From Desarmillaria ectypa (lineage: Eukaryota; Basidiomycota; Agaricomycetes; Agaricales; Physalacriaceae), in the NCBI GenBank assembly GCA_030407005.1, contig JAUDYN010000007.1:558001-622000 (forward strand): a stretch of DNA of 64,000 nucleotides. Direction: 5' to 3'. Within the stretch, counting starts at the first letter, position 1. Each line of letters opens with the position of its first letter. Under the pieces are notes generated by a model, which saw nothing but the letters and a program-made list of their open reading frames with translations, was not told where the DNA came from and did not search any database. A program made the translations under genes and the position numbers. This document shows, piece after piece, positions 48,849 to 62,003 of the stretch.

Positions 48849-50269
48849 GGTGTAGATGCTAAAGAGAGTTATCACAAGCTCGATCCTTTTGTACGAAAAT
48901 TGAAGTGTTACGGATTAGGGTACACGTAGCTGTGCCATTTTCAGGTTGTGGCATGTTACTGTAGCCATGCCAGTAAACCGGGTGCCTCGCTCCAGGTTCG
49001 AAGACGTAGAAGACTGTGAGGGTGAAGCTACAGACACGTAACGGAGGGTTTTTTCTTTTCTTTCAAATTTCGTAAACCTGACACGCTGCGTCCACGACTG
49101 TGATGGAATCAAATATCACGGCTTCTGTTTATGTTGGAGGAGGATTGCTAGGGTTGGGGATTAGTCTACAGTGCAGACAAGGGATAGAAACATTGAAAAA
49201 CGAGGCTGAACAGGAGTTATTGGTCGCGACGGTATTTCGACGAGGGTACGAATTAACCTAAAGGGCGACTATTCAAGAGCGTAGTCCACCAATCTCACCA
49301 GGTGAGCTAAAAGTTGGTCAATTTTCCGCCTTCGGGCGATCGCTTTGGGAGCCATTCCAGAATGACCTAGGCGTGTTCCTGGTGCGCCAACAGGAAAAAG
49401 CGAAGAGCAATATCACGGCATGGTGGGGGAAGGCAAAGTGCCTGGATTACATCTTTTCCGACTTGATTGCGCTCACTGAAAGTATGTCGCTAGGGAAACA
49501 GACGTCAGCAATCAATCCAAAAGTTTGCCTCGCACAAAAATAGGCCAACCTGGAGTTCAAATTGGGCGAAGGACCCGGTATGATGCTATGCCAAGGAGAA
49601 CGAAGAAAGGAATATATGTAGTAACAGCTCAAGCTCCCGTAATATTGGACTGAGCTTGCTCTAGCCTTGCCAGACGTCGAGATACAAAAATATTCGTGGC
49701 AAAAACCTTTCATCAAATTGTATCCGAAACTGATGTTGGGAGAAATGAGTACAGAAATTGACGTTGGCAGATTGGCGATACATAGCCGACAAAGATGATT
49801 GTTTGATCAAAATCATTCAAGTTTAAACGTCTTGAGAATGATGAACAGAAAGTTGAACAGACAAATATCACTGATGCCGAAATCTGAAATTAAATTGTAT
49901 TCTAGCTCAAACTAAGGATTGGACAGACTTAGAGGTGCTTATTTTGGCAAGAGAGGCAGGCTCAAGCGCGTTCCCAGCGCGTCCGATGGTCATGCAGAGG
50001 ATCTGACCGGGTCCTTTACGTTCGGATCCGAGTCAGTGGATCAACACCAAAATCAATGACCCGCATCCCAAATCAGCCATACTTATGCGCTACATATTCC
50101 GGATAGAGACATTGTTGGACAAGGCCTTAGAAGTTAGGAGCCGCGGCACATATCCAGTTGATAGCTCTTTCAAAAGTAAGCCTCACTGCTTGTATACATT
50201 CTACTTAGTACTTGCACACAGCCCGACCGCGAAAAGAACGGCGTCTAGGTCTAGCAAGGTCCGATACAC
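48849..50269. other. Intergenic with a degraded frame
   Basis: A plus-strand piece near 49395-49540 (NITAWWGKAKCLDYIFSDLI) looks protein-like but stops soon and matches nothing I know. The rest holds the 3' flank of the helicase gene. Confidence 0.35.
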
Positions 50270-53200
50270 TTACAATCCTATCTGGGCATTCGATACGAAA
50301 TGAGAGCCTCCAGCGCAACGATAACCGTCGCCCTGCTTGATCCAACGGAATCCGGCAACGCATACCCCCATCTCCCTCAGCTTTGCCTGTGCCTTCTGCT
50401 CTTCTTTTCTAGCTTTCTCTTCCGCTTCCCTTCGTGCCCGTAGTTCAGCTTCACGGCGCTCCCGCTCCTCTCTAGCCCTTAGCTCTTTGAGCCGTTGCGC
50501 TTCGTGTTGACGCTTGAGCTCATACTGTTTGAGAAAATCTTGCTGGCGAGTAGCGGCCAATGCGAGCTGTTTGACACGTTCCTGTTCCTCGGCTTCCTTT
50601 TTGAGCGCTTCTGCCATCTCTGCTTCGGCCTGACGAATATCCTCCTCTAGTCGTTTCGCCGCCTCGATCTCTGCGACTTTGTCCATTTGAAGTCGATTCC
50701 ATACCGCGTCAGATACGCCTGGATCCCGAGCATCGACCCTTTCCGGACCAGCCTTTTTAACACGAGCAGGCTTGGGCCTGGCTGGTTTTGCCTTTATCGT
50801 AGAAGAAGTACTGATATTCGGTGCAGAGACACCGTTGGGATCACGAACTTGCACTGGCGGAGCTACCCCAGATGGGAATCGCGCGGAAGGACTCGGGAGG
50901 TTGGAACTTCTGTCCTGACGGCCTATAAACATCTCCCGCAAACACGTCACAGCAGAAATAGGATCTAGGAGCAGTTCCGCATTTTCATCACCCAAGGAAT
51001 GCTGAAGTGCAATACTAATCATCTTCTGCGAGGTTGTGATGACATCACGAGCGTTCCCCCACGATGGAAGCTGGGACCATGCTTCGAATATATTGGCCAG
51101 TTGCGCAGAAATCCTGGTTTCCGGATCATCTAAACCTGATAATACAACGTTCTTCTTCTTCAGTTGCTTGCTCAGGATTGCTAGACACTCCTCTGGCCGC
51201 AGATTCTGGAATACAATTTCTTCAGGGAATCGACTGGATAATCCTCGATTGACCGATAAGAGCTGGTTGATATCCTCGTCATAGCCCGCGAGGATTACAA
51301 CAATCTTTCCTTTGATTCGATCCTGAGTGAGGAGATCAACGATTTCATCGATAGCTTCCTTCGCAAATACGCCATCCTTCAAGCGATATGCCTCATCGAT
51401 GAACAGAACTTGTCCAAGGGCTTTGTCGAACATCTTTCGTACCAGAGGCCCCGTCTGACCGACATATTGGGCTATGATATCTGAGGCGGAACAGTCTATA
51501 ACATCTGGACGGCTCAAGAAGCCCATGTCAAAATACACCTGTCCCATCTTTCGCGCGGTCGTAGTCTTTCCGGTACCTCGTGTACGGAATAAGCACCCGA
51601 ATCCAACGAATATCAACCCACAACACACCTGGTGGCCCCTTGAACACAAAACTGGTCGGGATTAGATCACGGACATCTTGACCCCTGCGACGACCGGCCG
51701 ATGCAGTCTTCTGGTATTTGCGAAGTTTGTCAACAATGCCATCACAACCAACGACGTCCTTGAAGAGTTCATCGAGATTGTCATCCGCATGATTTCCTCG
51801 ATCGAAATCAGGATCGAAATCTGCCGGCTGGAATATCGTGTCAGCATAGGGTTGTGTGCTTCCAATGCGGGACATGTAGTTCGCTTTGGCTGTGCTCAAC
51901 AAGTTTTCAACCTCTCCAGCATTGCCAAAGTTGGGTCGAATTTCTAGGGACGGAGACCTATTAGACACCAGGTGGAGGAATTGATGTAGACTAGCCCGCT
52001 TACTTGCCCGGCTGAGGACTTCTAGTGCAACTTTCTTGGCTTCTTCGGTCGCTTGAAGATCCTGACCTTTGAGCTTAAAATCCAAGATTTGCCGCAGCTC
52101 ATCCGTAGAGAAATCATCGAAGTTGAAAGCGTCTTCAATAGCAAAGCGACGGCTCAAGCCTGAAGAGGGAGATTGAGTGAAAGATTGAGTGAAAGAAGTA
52201 ACATATATACCAGGATTGACATTCTGAAATGTTGTACTGTGAATAAATAGAATGGGTAAGGGTACAATGACCTGCCTGGAACATCTCGACAATTTGTTGC
52301 TTATAGCCTAGTAAAAGAACGCATCTATCCTCTCCAGGAGTGCTTTGGACCTCAGCAACAATGGTGTCAATGACCGCAGTTTTGTAGGAGTCGCTCTGTT
52401 GTCCGGTGGTGCCCCCGCCATAAAGCCCGTAAGCCTATTTACAAAGCGTTCCGAGTTTGATGACATCTAAAGGCAAAAAGAGCCCGTACCTCGTCGATTA
52501 TCAAGACTTTACCGACGGTCGTTGCAAGTATTGCCTTGGTGTTCTTTTCGGATTCGCCTAATACGCTGCCAACGAAATCGGAGGGATTCTTGACAACAAC
52601 TAGACAAGAAGCGTTAAGGCTTAAATTAGGGCAATCATATAGGCATACACCACCTTCTCCATTGCTAAGAAGGCCTAGATCAGCGAGGATTTTCCCATAT
52701 AGCTTTGCCACAGTCGTCTTTCCCGTGCCTGGTGAACCGAGGAAAACACGATTGAGCGGTGATTGAAGGGGCTCTTTCTCCTGTAACTCGCGTTGATAGT
52801 TTACTTGAATCCTGTCGCATAGGCCTTGAATAGATTTTTTGACCGACGCAAGGCCAGTGAGTTCTTTGAGCTTGGTCCAGCTCTCGCTATGGACAAGGGC
52901 TTCGGATGGGTCAGGCCCAATCAAATCTTCTTTCAAGAACAAAAGATCATCTGGTCGATGCCTAGCTCTCCTTTCCCTTTGCAGTCGTTCAGCTTGACGT
53001 TCGGTAATCTTTGAAAGCATGTTGTCGAGTGCCCGAGCATTTCCGAATCCTTCCTTGCCTCTGCCTCTGCCCAGCCTCCTGATGGCGATACGTCCATAGA
53101 GGCCGCGCACTCCGTCCTCGACCTTGAGACGCCCTGCGTACTTCTTATGCAAATTCTTCTCCAGCATCAACAACAACTCTTCATCCTTATAATCCTCGAA

Positions 53201-56200
53201 CTGTAAACGATACGGGACGCGACTGGGTATACCCGGATTGTGTTCGAAAAATTTCTCCATCTGCTTGTTGTATCCTGCTAGAATGAATACAATGCGACCA
53301 ACATTGTTCTCCATCTCTGCCAGAAGGAAGTCTAGCACCTGAGACCCTTGGAAATTGTGTTCGCCGGTGAGTTGATAAGCTTCATCAACAAAGACGGCAC
53401 CACCGCCAGCTTTGATGACACCTTCAATGAGTTTCTTCGCGCCCTGGACGCCGTCGTCGGCCAAACGTGATCCCGTTGTCTCCTCGAATGCTAGCCCGGG
53501 TAAGACCTGAAGTGACGCCAGGAATTTCGCATAATGTCGCGCTACCGTTGTTTTCCCTGTGTGTTGTCAACACTTTCTGAAAGGCAAACAAATCAATCGT
53601 AGAAGCTCACCAGTACCAGGGTTCCCAAGAAAAGCGACATTAAATCTTTCCTTGGACATGTCAGTGTTCTGGCGATTGGAAACATCGATTTTAGCTTTGA
53701 TACGAAGAATCTGCTCCTTCACAGCTTCCAAGCCAATCATATCCATGATTGCATCAATGGCTTGATTGCTGGCGCCTTCAAAGTCTTTCTGGTATTGCCA
53801 GTCTGCCTCAGCCTTGGATTGACTGGTAACTGAAGGATTCGACGTTGCAACTCCACGTCGATCTTTGGGACTAGCAACAGATTGAGTGGCTTTCTTAGAG
53901 CCTGGACTTGGACGGGATGAGTTACTTGCGCCTTGGGCAGGAGTCGATGGCCTGGATGCTAAAGATGTCGGGGTCGAATTATCCATCACAGAGACAACGC
54001 TAGGTCCTGGAGCGCTGTTGGGAGGTGTAGTGCTCGAAGACCTCGAAGTAACGTTTCGCGCGAGCGTAGCTGCGTCCTGTAAGTCCTGCATCTTCTGCAG
54101 AATTTCATTCTTCCTCGCCTCTTTAACCTGTGTGTCGCGCAGCAACTGTTGCTGCTCAGCGAGTTTATCTTCGATCTCCTTGATTTGACGAAGGTGCTCT
54201 GCTTCCTCCTCATCCCGCTTCTTTTGCCGCTCGAAATCTTTCTGGCGTTTGGCCTCGGCCGCTTTGGCATCTCTCTCGCATTTTTTACACTGGATAAGTG
54301 CAGGACCCTCGCTACACTTGTAGGATTGGTTATGGCCTTTGGGACATCGAAGAGGAATAATCTCGTGGCAGGCCATCTTGGAATGATCATAGAGTTGATG
54401 GCATTTCGACGGACATACATGTAGCCCGCATTTTAGCTTGGCGCCACTACGATGAAATGAGAAAGTCAAAAGACACCAATAGATGGAAATTTACCATGGT
54501 TCCGAGCAACCACCATCAGGGCAGAGAGTATCAAACTGAAGTTCTGTGCTTAAAAGCGCCGTTCGATCGGGGTGTTGTTCACATCTAACCGGTAGGCCAT
54601 CGTATACGTGTTGCTGCCCTTTTAGTAGATCAAAGAGCTTCTTCCACAGTTCCTTTCCCTTCTTTGCATTGGTGAACGTGTCGGAGTTGCCTATCATGAT
54701 GAGAGCATTCCTGGCACGAGAGAGCAAAACATTGAGACGCTCTGGCGCACACATGAAACCGATATCATTGTTGGGGTTGCTCCGAGTAAGAGATACTATG
54801 ACAATGTCACTCTCCTCACCCTGGTAGTTATCTATGACTGATCAGATGGTGGTCACTTGATTGATCATAACACGACATACCGACCGTGGCCAGACGAAGA
54901 GATCTTTTTGTTGATTTGGCTGCACCGGCAGTCAGAAGACCGGCGCGGATGAGGTCGTAGGAATCGAGATCGTTGAGCACGGGATCTGTATCCTCTCTGA
55001 GCTCGCGCTGGAGCTTATGAAGCTGGCCTAAATAAGGCGTTAACACTACCATCTTATCGGTTCCATATCCTTGCTGTGCTAGATACTTGACGATCTTCAG
55101 AACCATTCTTGCTTCGTACGTATTTTGCTTTGACGATTTAGAACCCAGATCGCGACGGTCAGCAATCTGCGGGTTGTCGTCTTCAGGATAACCGTGATTA
55201 ATGAAAACGACATTATCCTGGATCCCACGAAGATTAGGTCGATTTTGGGTCTTGGGCGCATCGATAAGATCGGGATATATCAGATGGCGAATGAGGGCAG
55301 ATATTTCAGGGCGCATGCGGTGCTGAGCGACAAGGATCTGGTGGGGGTACCCTTTAAGAACGAGCCGTTCGAACAAAGACCTGTTAAGATCATATCCTTC
55401 GCCCTTTTCGACCGTGAGACGGTAGTTATTCACCTTCGGACGAAGCTGCCTAAGTCAAGCCTACGTCAGGACCGCTTCTAGACTATTAAATTATAACCTA
55501 CTTGTGATCACCAATTAGGATAAGCTGCTTTGCTGCAGTCCCGAGAGCTGTGACGATGTGGCTTTCCAATATCTCGCCTGCTTCTTCCACTAAAACAACG
55601 TCGGGGGCAGCTGATTGGATATCAACGCCATATTTCGCTGCAGCAGTTGTCGTACAGCCGATGATTCGCTTGCTCTGGAGCACGAAGGCATCCCGTTCAC
55701 GGAATTTGCGATCCAGTTCATCGAGTAGGCAGTTATAAGTGTGAGCAAACCGATACAAGTCTTCGATCTCATCCTTCCTGATGGCTTCTTCCCAATTAGC
55801 CTGATGACTTCGACGTGTCTCTGACGACATGTTCCAGATCTCCTCAGCGGCCCTGACGTTCCCCACTTTCGCAAAAATACCCGCGTTTTGGCCACTCCTC
55901 CAGCGGTGCAACAAGTAGAACTCATCGACCGTCCGTCCCTTTCCACCTACAGTGCTCATACCATCCTCGGAAAGAGGAACTTTAAAAGCGTCATAGAAGT
56001 CTGTTTCCTCAAACTCCAGGTAGGCCAATAGAGCATCGTTTCGAATGGTAGACTGGAGATACCTCTTGAAAGACTCCGGCAAGCTAGTCGCTCGGACCGT
56101 AATATCAGCCTTGAGTTCATTTATGATGGTATGATCTCCGCGACCAAAACGGAAGGTACGTGGTTGCTTGTGGAGAACCATAGGTTCTGTCCGGGGAGTG

Positions 56201-57939
56201 TACTTGCCACCTATGCGAACCATATGCTCGATAGGAATGCCGATATCGAGAAGGTCTTCTAAGAATTGATCTAGGGCATGATTGGTATAGCAAACCACGA
56301 GGATCTTCTGGTCCGAGAAATCATGGATGAATTTGGCCAAGAGGGCGCCTATAAACGATTTTCCTGTACCTAGATAGTGTCAGTGGGTCTATCCTGCATC
56401 TCGAGGAGTACAGCACATACCTGGAGGACCCTGAATAATAGATACGTTCTGTTTCAAGCCTGACAACAGCGACATAGCCTGAGCTTTATCTAATTTGATG
56501 CTTTTCCCCAGAGACAACACAGCTTGAAGGTCTTGACCAGGGTTATGCTCGAATGACCCTATGGCCGATTGTAGGGCAGAGGGTTGCGATGGCCGAGACA
56601 ACTCGCTCCCATCATTCCAGAATAGCAATTCCTGCGCGAGAGGAAGTATCTTCATCCGCTTCAAGGTATTCAAGATCGGCTCGTACGAGAACACAGCAGC
56701 CTCTATCTGAATGAGCTTAACGTGCTTTGCCGACTTCATCTTCAACAAGAAATTCCGGACCGATGTCTCTCCTTCAAACTCTAGGACAATCTCTGGAGGA
56801 TTCTTTGCCAGCAGATCTTCGTCTCGACGTACCGACGGGAATGCCAAGACTTCCCCGTCGACGAGGAGACTGGTCAAGGATTGGTGCTTCAATAGTTTGT
56901 TGTTCTCCTTCTGAAGGTATACCTTTCGCTTCACCAGGCCACTGATCTTTTGAAGCTGTGGAAAATCGGACGAGCACCGGAAAACGATCGCCCACTTTTT
57001 CCGCCGACAGTCATCGCCCAAATTTACGCCTATTATTTCCATACCGTCCACGACCATACCGCGATGCTTTCTTCCTTTCTGTTTTCCCAATGCGATCTGA
57101 AGCTCCTCCCGCATCTCGTGAATCATGTCTTCCCTCATCAGCCTAAACTGGTTGTCGAGGTACAAAGCTTCGCGGTGTTCCTCTGTGCTAGGATCGTCGA
57201 GAGCTGCCCTGGGACGAAGGAAGGAAGCCTCCGTAGAAGCGAGTTCATCAGCGGTGGGAAGGATCGCGATCTCGCGGAAGTCAGGGAAGTCGTTGTCGTG
57301 TCTACCACCGGGACGAATATCATCCTTGGCAATGGCGACGGGAGAGGCAGATACAACGGAAATGGTACTTTTGATTTTCTGTGCTATGATGCGTATATCT
57401 AGATGAGGGGAGGCGATGAAGAGAGGTAGTAGCGCTTCGGCGAGGGGTACGTAAGGTGAGACGACGTCGCTTGGGATGAGAATAAGCTGTAATAAGAGCC
57501 ATGCGAAGCACTTCTGCCCCTTCTCGGATAGCTGCTTCGCTTTGAACGCATCCACGAACGCATTCCAGAAGATTGGAGGGTCAACGATGGCCTGCAACGT
57601 CTTCGTCAGGAACTGGCCACTGCTGATCGTCTTGATCTCCGGCGCTTGCAAGTACAGCAGAGTGTCTGTCGCAAGACCGTTGAAGAAGGGCTGGGAAAGA
57701 TCGGACCTAAAAGCAGCCTTTAAAGATGGGAGACCGTCCTTGCTCGCAATGATCTTGTCGATACAAGCAGGTGGATCTGGCTGAAGGCATAGAGCCTCAA
57801 GAAACTGAGAGTTTTGTGATGGAGTGTTTAACGTCTGCTTGCCTCGCAGGACGCTATCGAAAAGTTTACTGAGCCTTGCTACGCGGGCACCACCGTTGGA
57901 CATGATGGTGGCAGGCGAAGACGAGTTGGCAGCGCGCAT
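50270..57939 (-). CDS. Giant helicase with NF-X1-like zinc finger and three CbxX-type AAA+ modules
   Basis: Twelve exons join in frame to 2365 aa: 57939-56421, 56369-55502, 55449-54881, 54837-54495, 54446-53611, 53556-52654, 52599-52490, 52434-52276, 52223-52211, 52159-52004, 51943-51629, 51576-50270. An all-helical N-terminal half leads to a UPF1-like SF1 helicase: GPPGTGKS at 504-511, VVLVEEAGE, GDHKQLRP, DNYQGEESDIVIVSL and RLNVLLSRARN. Around 1100 lies a Cys/His cluster (CGAKLKCGLHVCPSKCH) of NF-X1 type, then a coiled coil. Three CbxX/CfqX-like AAA+ domains follow, with Walker A at about 1374, 1652 and 1928 (GNPGTGKT, GSPGTGKT, GPPGTGKT) and DEAY boxes. A charged coiled coil ends in FRWIKQGDGYRCAGGSHF. 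Likely an RNA/DNA remodelling machine, perhaps in RNA silencing or defence like ZNFX1; that role is inference. Upstream exons may exist, because the frame is open beyond the chosen ATG. Confidence 0.85.
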
Positions 57940-59687
57940 GGCAGCAACAACAGCCTTATCCTCGATTGGGGCCGAAGTGCCGTCTATGCTGTGACCGAAC
58001 CTTGTCAAACTTCGAATAGGCGCCTCGGAACACTGCAGTTTTACTATATTTACAAAAAGGGTCAGAAAATGACATCCCCGGTAAGGAAAGGGAGAAATTT
58101 TACTTGAATGTTATAACTTGTGAAACGGTGGTCATCATTGACATTCGTTTCTACAAATGTCTGCTACTACCATGAAGAGGGAGCGCCATGATTCCAGTGC
58201 ATTTATATTGAAAGATGCCGAAATTGCACGATGTACGGCCTTGAGATCAGGCGACGGCGCCATTTATGGACGGCGCCTGTTGGCTTCGCCGGGGTGTATG
58301 ATGGTTCGCAGGGTGGTACACCTAGGGTAATAGCAGTGACAGCATTGAATGGGGCCGGAACCAAAACTGAGGGAATAACCGATCCGTCGCGTCGATGGTT
58401 ATAAAATGGCCACCGCTGTTCTGCCATTGGCAGGTCATTTCAAGGAGTAAGATACCTAGATGTATTTCGATGTGTATTTTGTCTAAAGATCTCACATACC
58501 AGATACTATCACAAAGACCGCCATGACTTTCCACCGTATTTGATTGAGGGTGTTTGCTTGGCATCAAAATCCCATTCATAACACCGCATGTCTTTTTTTC
58601 CTTCTTCATTCTTGTGTTTATATCCAAATTTACACCAAATTTACCTATGGAAATACGCGACCTCACCAGAGAACAATGGCTGGGTGATTCCATAGGTGTT
58701 TACGGTGCAAAGATGAATGTAAACATGGAGACAAAGTCGGAAAGAAATACATTCTGTCTTTGCACAGGTTTTTATGCCGCCAAAGTTCCGCCGGTCTTTC
58801 TGACTGTATTTTCAGGTGAGTGTCTTCAGCCTAAATACACATCGAAATCCTTGAAGGTTCATTCCCCAGAATTACGAGCCAGTCGCAGCGGTGCACACTT
58901 ATAGAGAGGACGAACCACTGATATGACAAGAGAGCAACGGCAGCCTAGAAAGCATGAGCTCGAATCGGCATTTCAGAATAAGTGAGTTTGCGCCCGGATC
59001 CAAGAAAGAAACAAAAAAACACCCTGTGTATACTCGTTAGAAAGACAATATCAATAGAGATAGTCCTAGCAATTACCTCGGCCAAATCTTCACACGCTCA
59101 CGTCGCACCGAAAACGTTCCATAGCCTGGTAGCATTTTCCATAGACCATAACTCATAAATTGATAATAGCCATCAGCAGTGGGTCATCAGCAGCCTTTAG
59201 GCAATCGATGGAGGTATGGCGCCGAGGCACTGTTGCCCTGGAGTAACGGATTCTTACCATCAAATAGGCGCTCTATATCAAAGAGTGTGAGCTTGCGTAG
59301 TCCCTAGGCCCGGGTGAGAAATCAGCATTACTGATACTCACATGTGTTGGTGTCTTCGTGTTTGTCAAAACTGAAATGAGAATTTACGCGGGAACATCAA
59401 GAGAACATATCGCTCGATGCCGACGATGTAGATGTGAGTGGGTGCTATAACGATCCCGCAAAGCAAGCAGGGCCCCAGTACATTAGCGTCGGGTATTCGT
59501 ATCAAAAGAGCACCTGCAACAAATGAGGAAGGAGAGCAGCTGACATAGCATACGCACCTCTGCTGATGTGTTCGATTCCTTGACGAAACTGACCTGATCA
59601 CCTGACTATAGACATGTCATATCGAATGCTAAGATTACGTGCAGAACAAACAAAAATCGGAAATGCGGACCTCGCACAAAACATTGC
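57940..59687. other. Upstream region of the helicase gene and spacer
   Basis: The helicase frame stays open to about 58030, so an additional 5' exon may lie here; I could not join one. Frames at 58203-58904 and 59365-59601 have no motif. Confidence 0.4.
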
Positions 59688-60161
59688 TCACTCCATTTGC
59701 TTCAAGTCCATCGCTACCAAAGCGCGAGCAGATCCTGCAATCCATGGAGAGATTGCCTCTCCAAAGCCGGATATGTGTCGAATCGTTCCATAAACAGCTA
59801 GGGCATCGTTCCACGCCGGCATCGCAGGCGTAACTAGTGAATCGGCGCCTCCACGTAGTGTTCTTGACTCGTCGGAGCTCAAGGCGGCTGAAGTATCATA
59901 TAAGCAACTAGTGGAAACACTAACCTAATATCCCCAAGCCCGTTGAGATACATTTATCCACTTTGAAGCGCATGTATGCGTACCTTTGAGAGCTGATACC
60001 TCTTTCTCGCATCTGGTACTTGTTTCGTTGGCATATTGGAATAGCCACATCGTTGAACGAGCAACGGATACAAGGACCATAATCAAGGACAGTGACGGTA
60101 AGAATTTACTTTTGCGGTAGTGCGTCGTCGTCGTGCTGGAGCAAAGCAAGTTGCCTGTCAT
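59688..60161 (-). CDS. Possible small gene, unknown
   Basis: The last exon (59934-59688) reads through an acidic start and a hydrophobic part (MPAWNDALAVYGTIRHISG) to a TGA. A clean intron (59983-59935) joins it in frame to a short upstream piece ending in KRYQLSK. Further 5' exons and the start could not be fixed. No domain is recognised, and it could also be a gene fragment. Confidence 0.25.
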
Positions 60162-61024
60162 TAGAAACGGCTAAAGGAATTTGATACAGTTAAGGTTAAG
60201 GTCAAGAGCTAAAACGGAAACCGGTATTAAGTTTCCCACGGCTCTTCGATCTTTATGACTTCGCGGCGGCAGTTCTGATACCAAGAATTATTTGGAATCT
60301 TTCGACAATGCTCCGTATACATTCTTCCGACTTTAATTTAACCTTTCGGTGCCGGCACTTAGTACTCCATACTGAAGATGCTGAATTACTTTGTATTGTC
60401 TCTACCACTGATGTGGCAACGAAGACTCACCATGTGGCGTGCGGCAGATGCACTTGATAGGCATGCGTTTTTTTGTCTGCCCCCCGTCAACCTGATGGTA
60501 GATTGAGTATATTGTCGTATTTGTTCTTGGCTGCCTTTCAATATGGATGTTGGAAACCATCTGCTTCTACAAGCACTACATGTTACAGTGTTGATAGGTA
60601 GAAGCATCACTCGCCGACAGTTGTATCCTGAAATTCGACGCATATACCTCTTTCCTTCTTTCCTCGACGTGCCGAGATCAGTATTAGCAGCAATCCAAAA
60701 ATGAACTAGCAATAGTATAACGCGTTTGAGTCTGAGACTCAGCGATACATCGGCTTTCCGTGAGCTCTGAGATAAGGCCCAGGTTCTTAGATAGAACATG
60801 AAATAGTCAAGCCCTAACCTATTTTGCGACAGCGATCAGCAGGTAACATCTAGATGAGGCGGTAGGACACGGCTACATATGGGCATGACGTCGTACTCTC
60901 GGCTAGTCTCCCCTAGGCAGACTCTCAAATTAGTCCGTGGCGACACTGAGCGACGGTTCAAACTTCGGGCCTCAGGCTTCAAGTTCAACAAATTTTGACA
61001 AAACATACTAGTGGAAAAAGTAGA
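60162..61024. other. Intergenic spacer
   Basis: No supported feature; one 137-codon minus-strand frame (60386-60799) lacks motifs. Confidence 0.45.
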
Positions 61025-61119
61025 CTGCCCCAGAGAGGCTCGAACTCTCGACCTTCCGATTATTGTGTGACGAGAGCTTCGTAACAGTCGGACGCTGTAA
61101 CCAACTCAGCCATGGGGCA
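61025..61119 (-). tRNA. tRNA-Asn(GTT) with a 21-nt intron
   Basis: Minus strand. Acceptor TGCCCCA pairs fully with TGGGGCA. The D arm is GCTG-AGTTGGTTA-CAGC. The anticodon stem is TCCGA/TCGGA with loop CTGTTA...A, and 21 nt are inserted after position 37. The T arm is GAGAG-TTCGAGC-CTCTC and the discriminator is G. The anticodon reads GTT. Confidence 0.9.
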
Positions 61120-62003
61120 CGGTCCTTAATAGCCTCCCTTGTAGGATATTTGCTTTCAATGAAAATCTCAAATTGGAGAGAAATGTTTATTGTGTATTAA
61201 AATACCTCCGAAACTCGGCCATCAGAAATCTCGTATGTGATCGCTGGAAATGCATCCGCGGAAGTAAAATGCAAGGAACCAGCGTGGGCACTGGGGTTAC
61301 AGTGAGAGAGCAGCTAGGTCAAGTTTCTGCCAGGTATTGGAGTATTTGAAGACCAAAGAAAAACTATGTCCGTTGACTGTCAGTGTTGGCCTCCCAAAGC
61401 GCAAAATCTGCTCCCACGGAATCAATTGCGAAGACGTGCGGAGGCAAGGCGCAGAGATCAAAGGGCCGCCGAAGCACGACAACCACTCGCGGTGAAGCGA
61501 CATACGCCAGCTCAAAATAATAGAGCTGTCCTAAAGGTGAAACGGTATGAGAACGCCGTCGCACAATAATCAATACAGCGACAATTAATACGCCAGGCGA
61601 AAACATGATGAATGCCAAAATGCGGTCGTCGGGAAAGGGCCGTCAGGACGGGAAGAAGGGAGTTGCAAAAAAAACAATGAGCAGGCGGGCGCAAGCCGGC
61701 GGTGCTATTGTTCAGCTATTTTATTGTCCTGTTTTTCCAGAAGCGCGCCATAGCGACGATCCGAGAATGGCATGTGTTGTTTGGCTATTTGGCTGGAGCC
61801 TTGTTATTGTACGCAGGGTTTTTGTTTGCCTAAAGTATAAGACCATGGCTGGGCACGACGAGCGACCACAGCGAGCTAGTCTCCTTCCAATACTCTTAAC
61901 GGTGAGCAACTACCTTCTTCAGCTTACCGACGATGCTGACGATGACGAGCAGACATAGACATACCCAGCATACCCATAAAGTTCTACATACCCCACGACC
62001 ATC
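61120..62003. other. Spacer and promoter of the Ser/Pro-rich gene
   Basis: A basic plus-strand frame at 61605-61958 has no motif, and I treat it as chance. Confidence 0.4.

Noticed and set aside
52201..52300. A GT donor at 52271-52272 in the helicase instead of a GC donor
   Set aside because: It gives a wrong phase and loses the FQNVNPGLSRRF continuity expected for this AAA+ module.
53567..54469. Separate genes for the zinc-finger/coiled-coil part and each AAA+ part
   Set aside because: The frames end in the middle of a P-loop, and short in-phase introns connect them, so they are exons of one gene.
57940..58008. A helicase start at 58008
   Set aside because: That codon is TTG, not ATG. The first in-frame ATG is at 57939, and any real upstream start would need another exon.
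60386..60799. A 137-codon minus-strand frame as a gene
   Set aside because: The composition is random-looking, and there are no domain, splice partners or neighbouring support.
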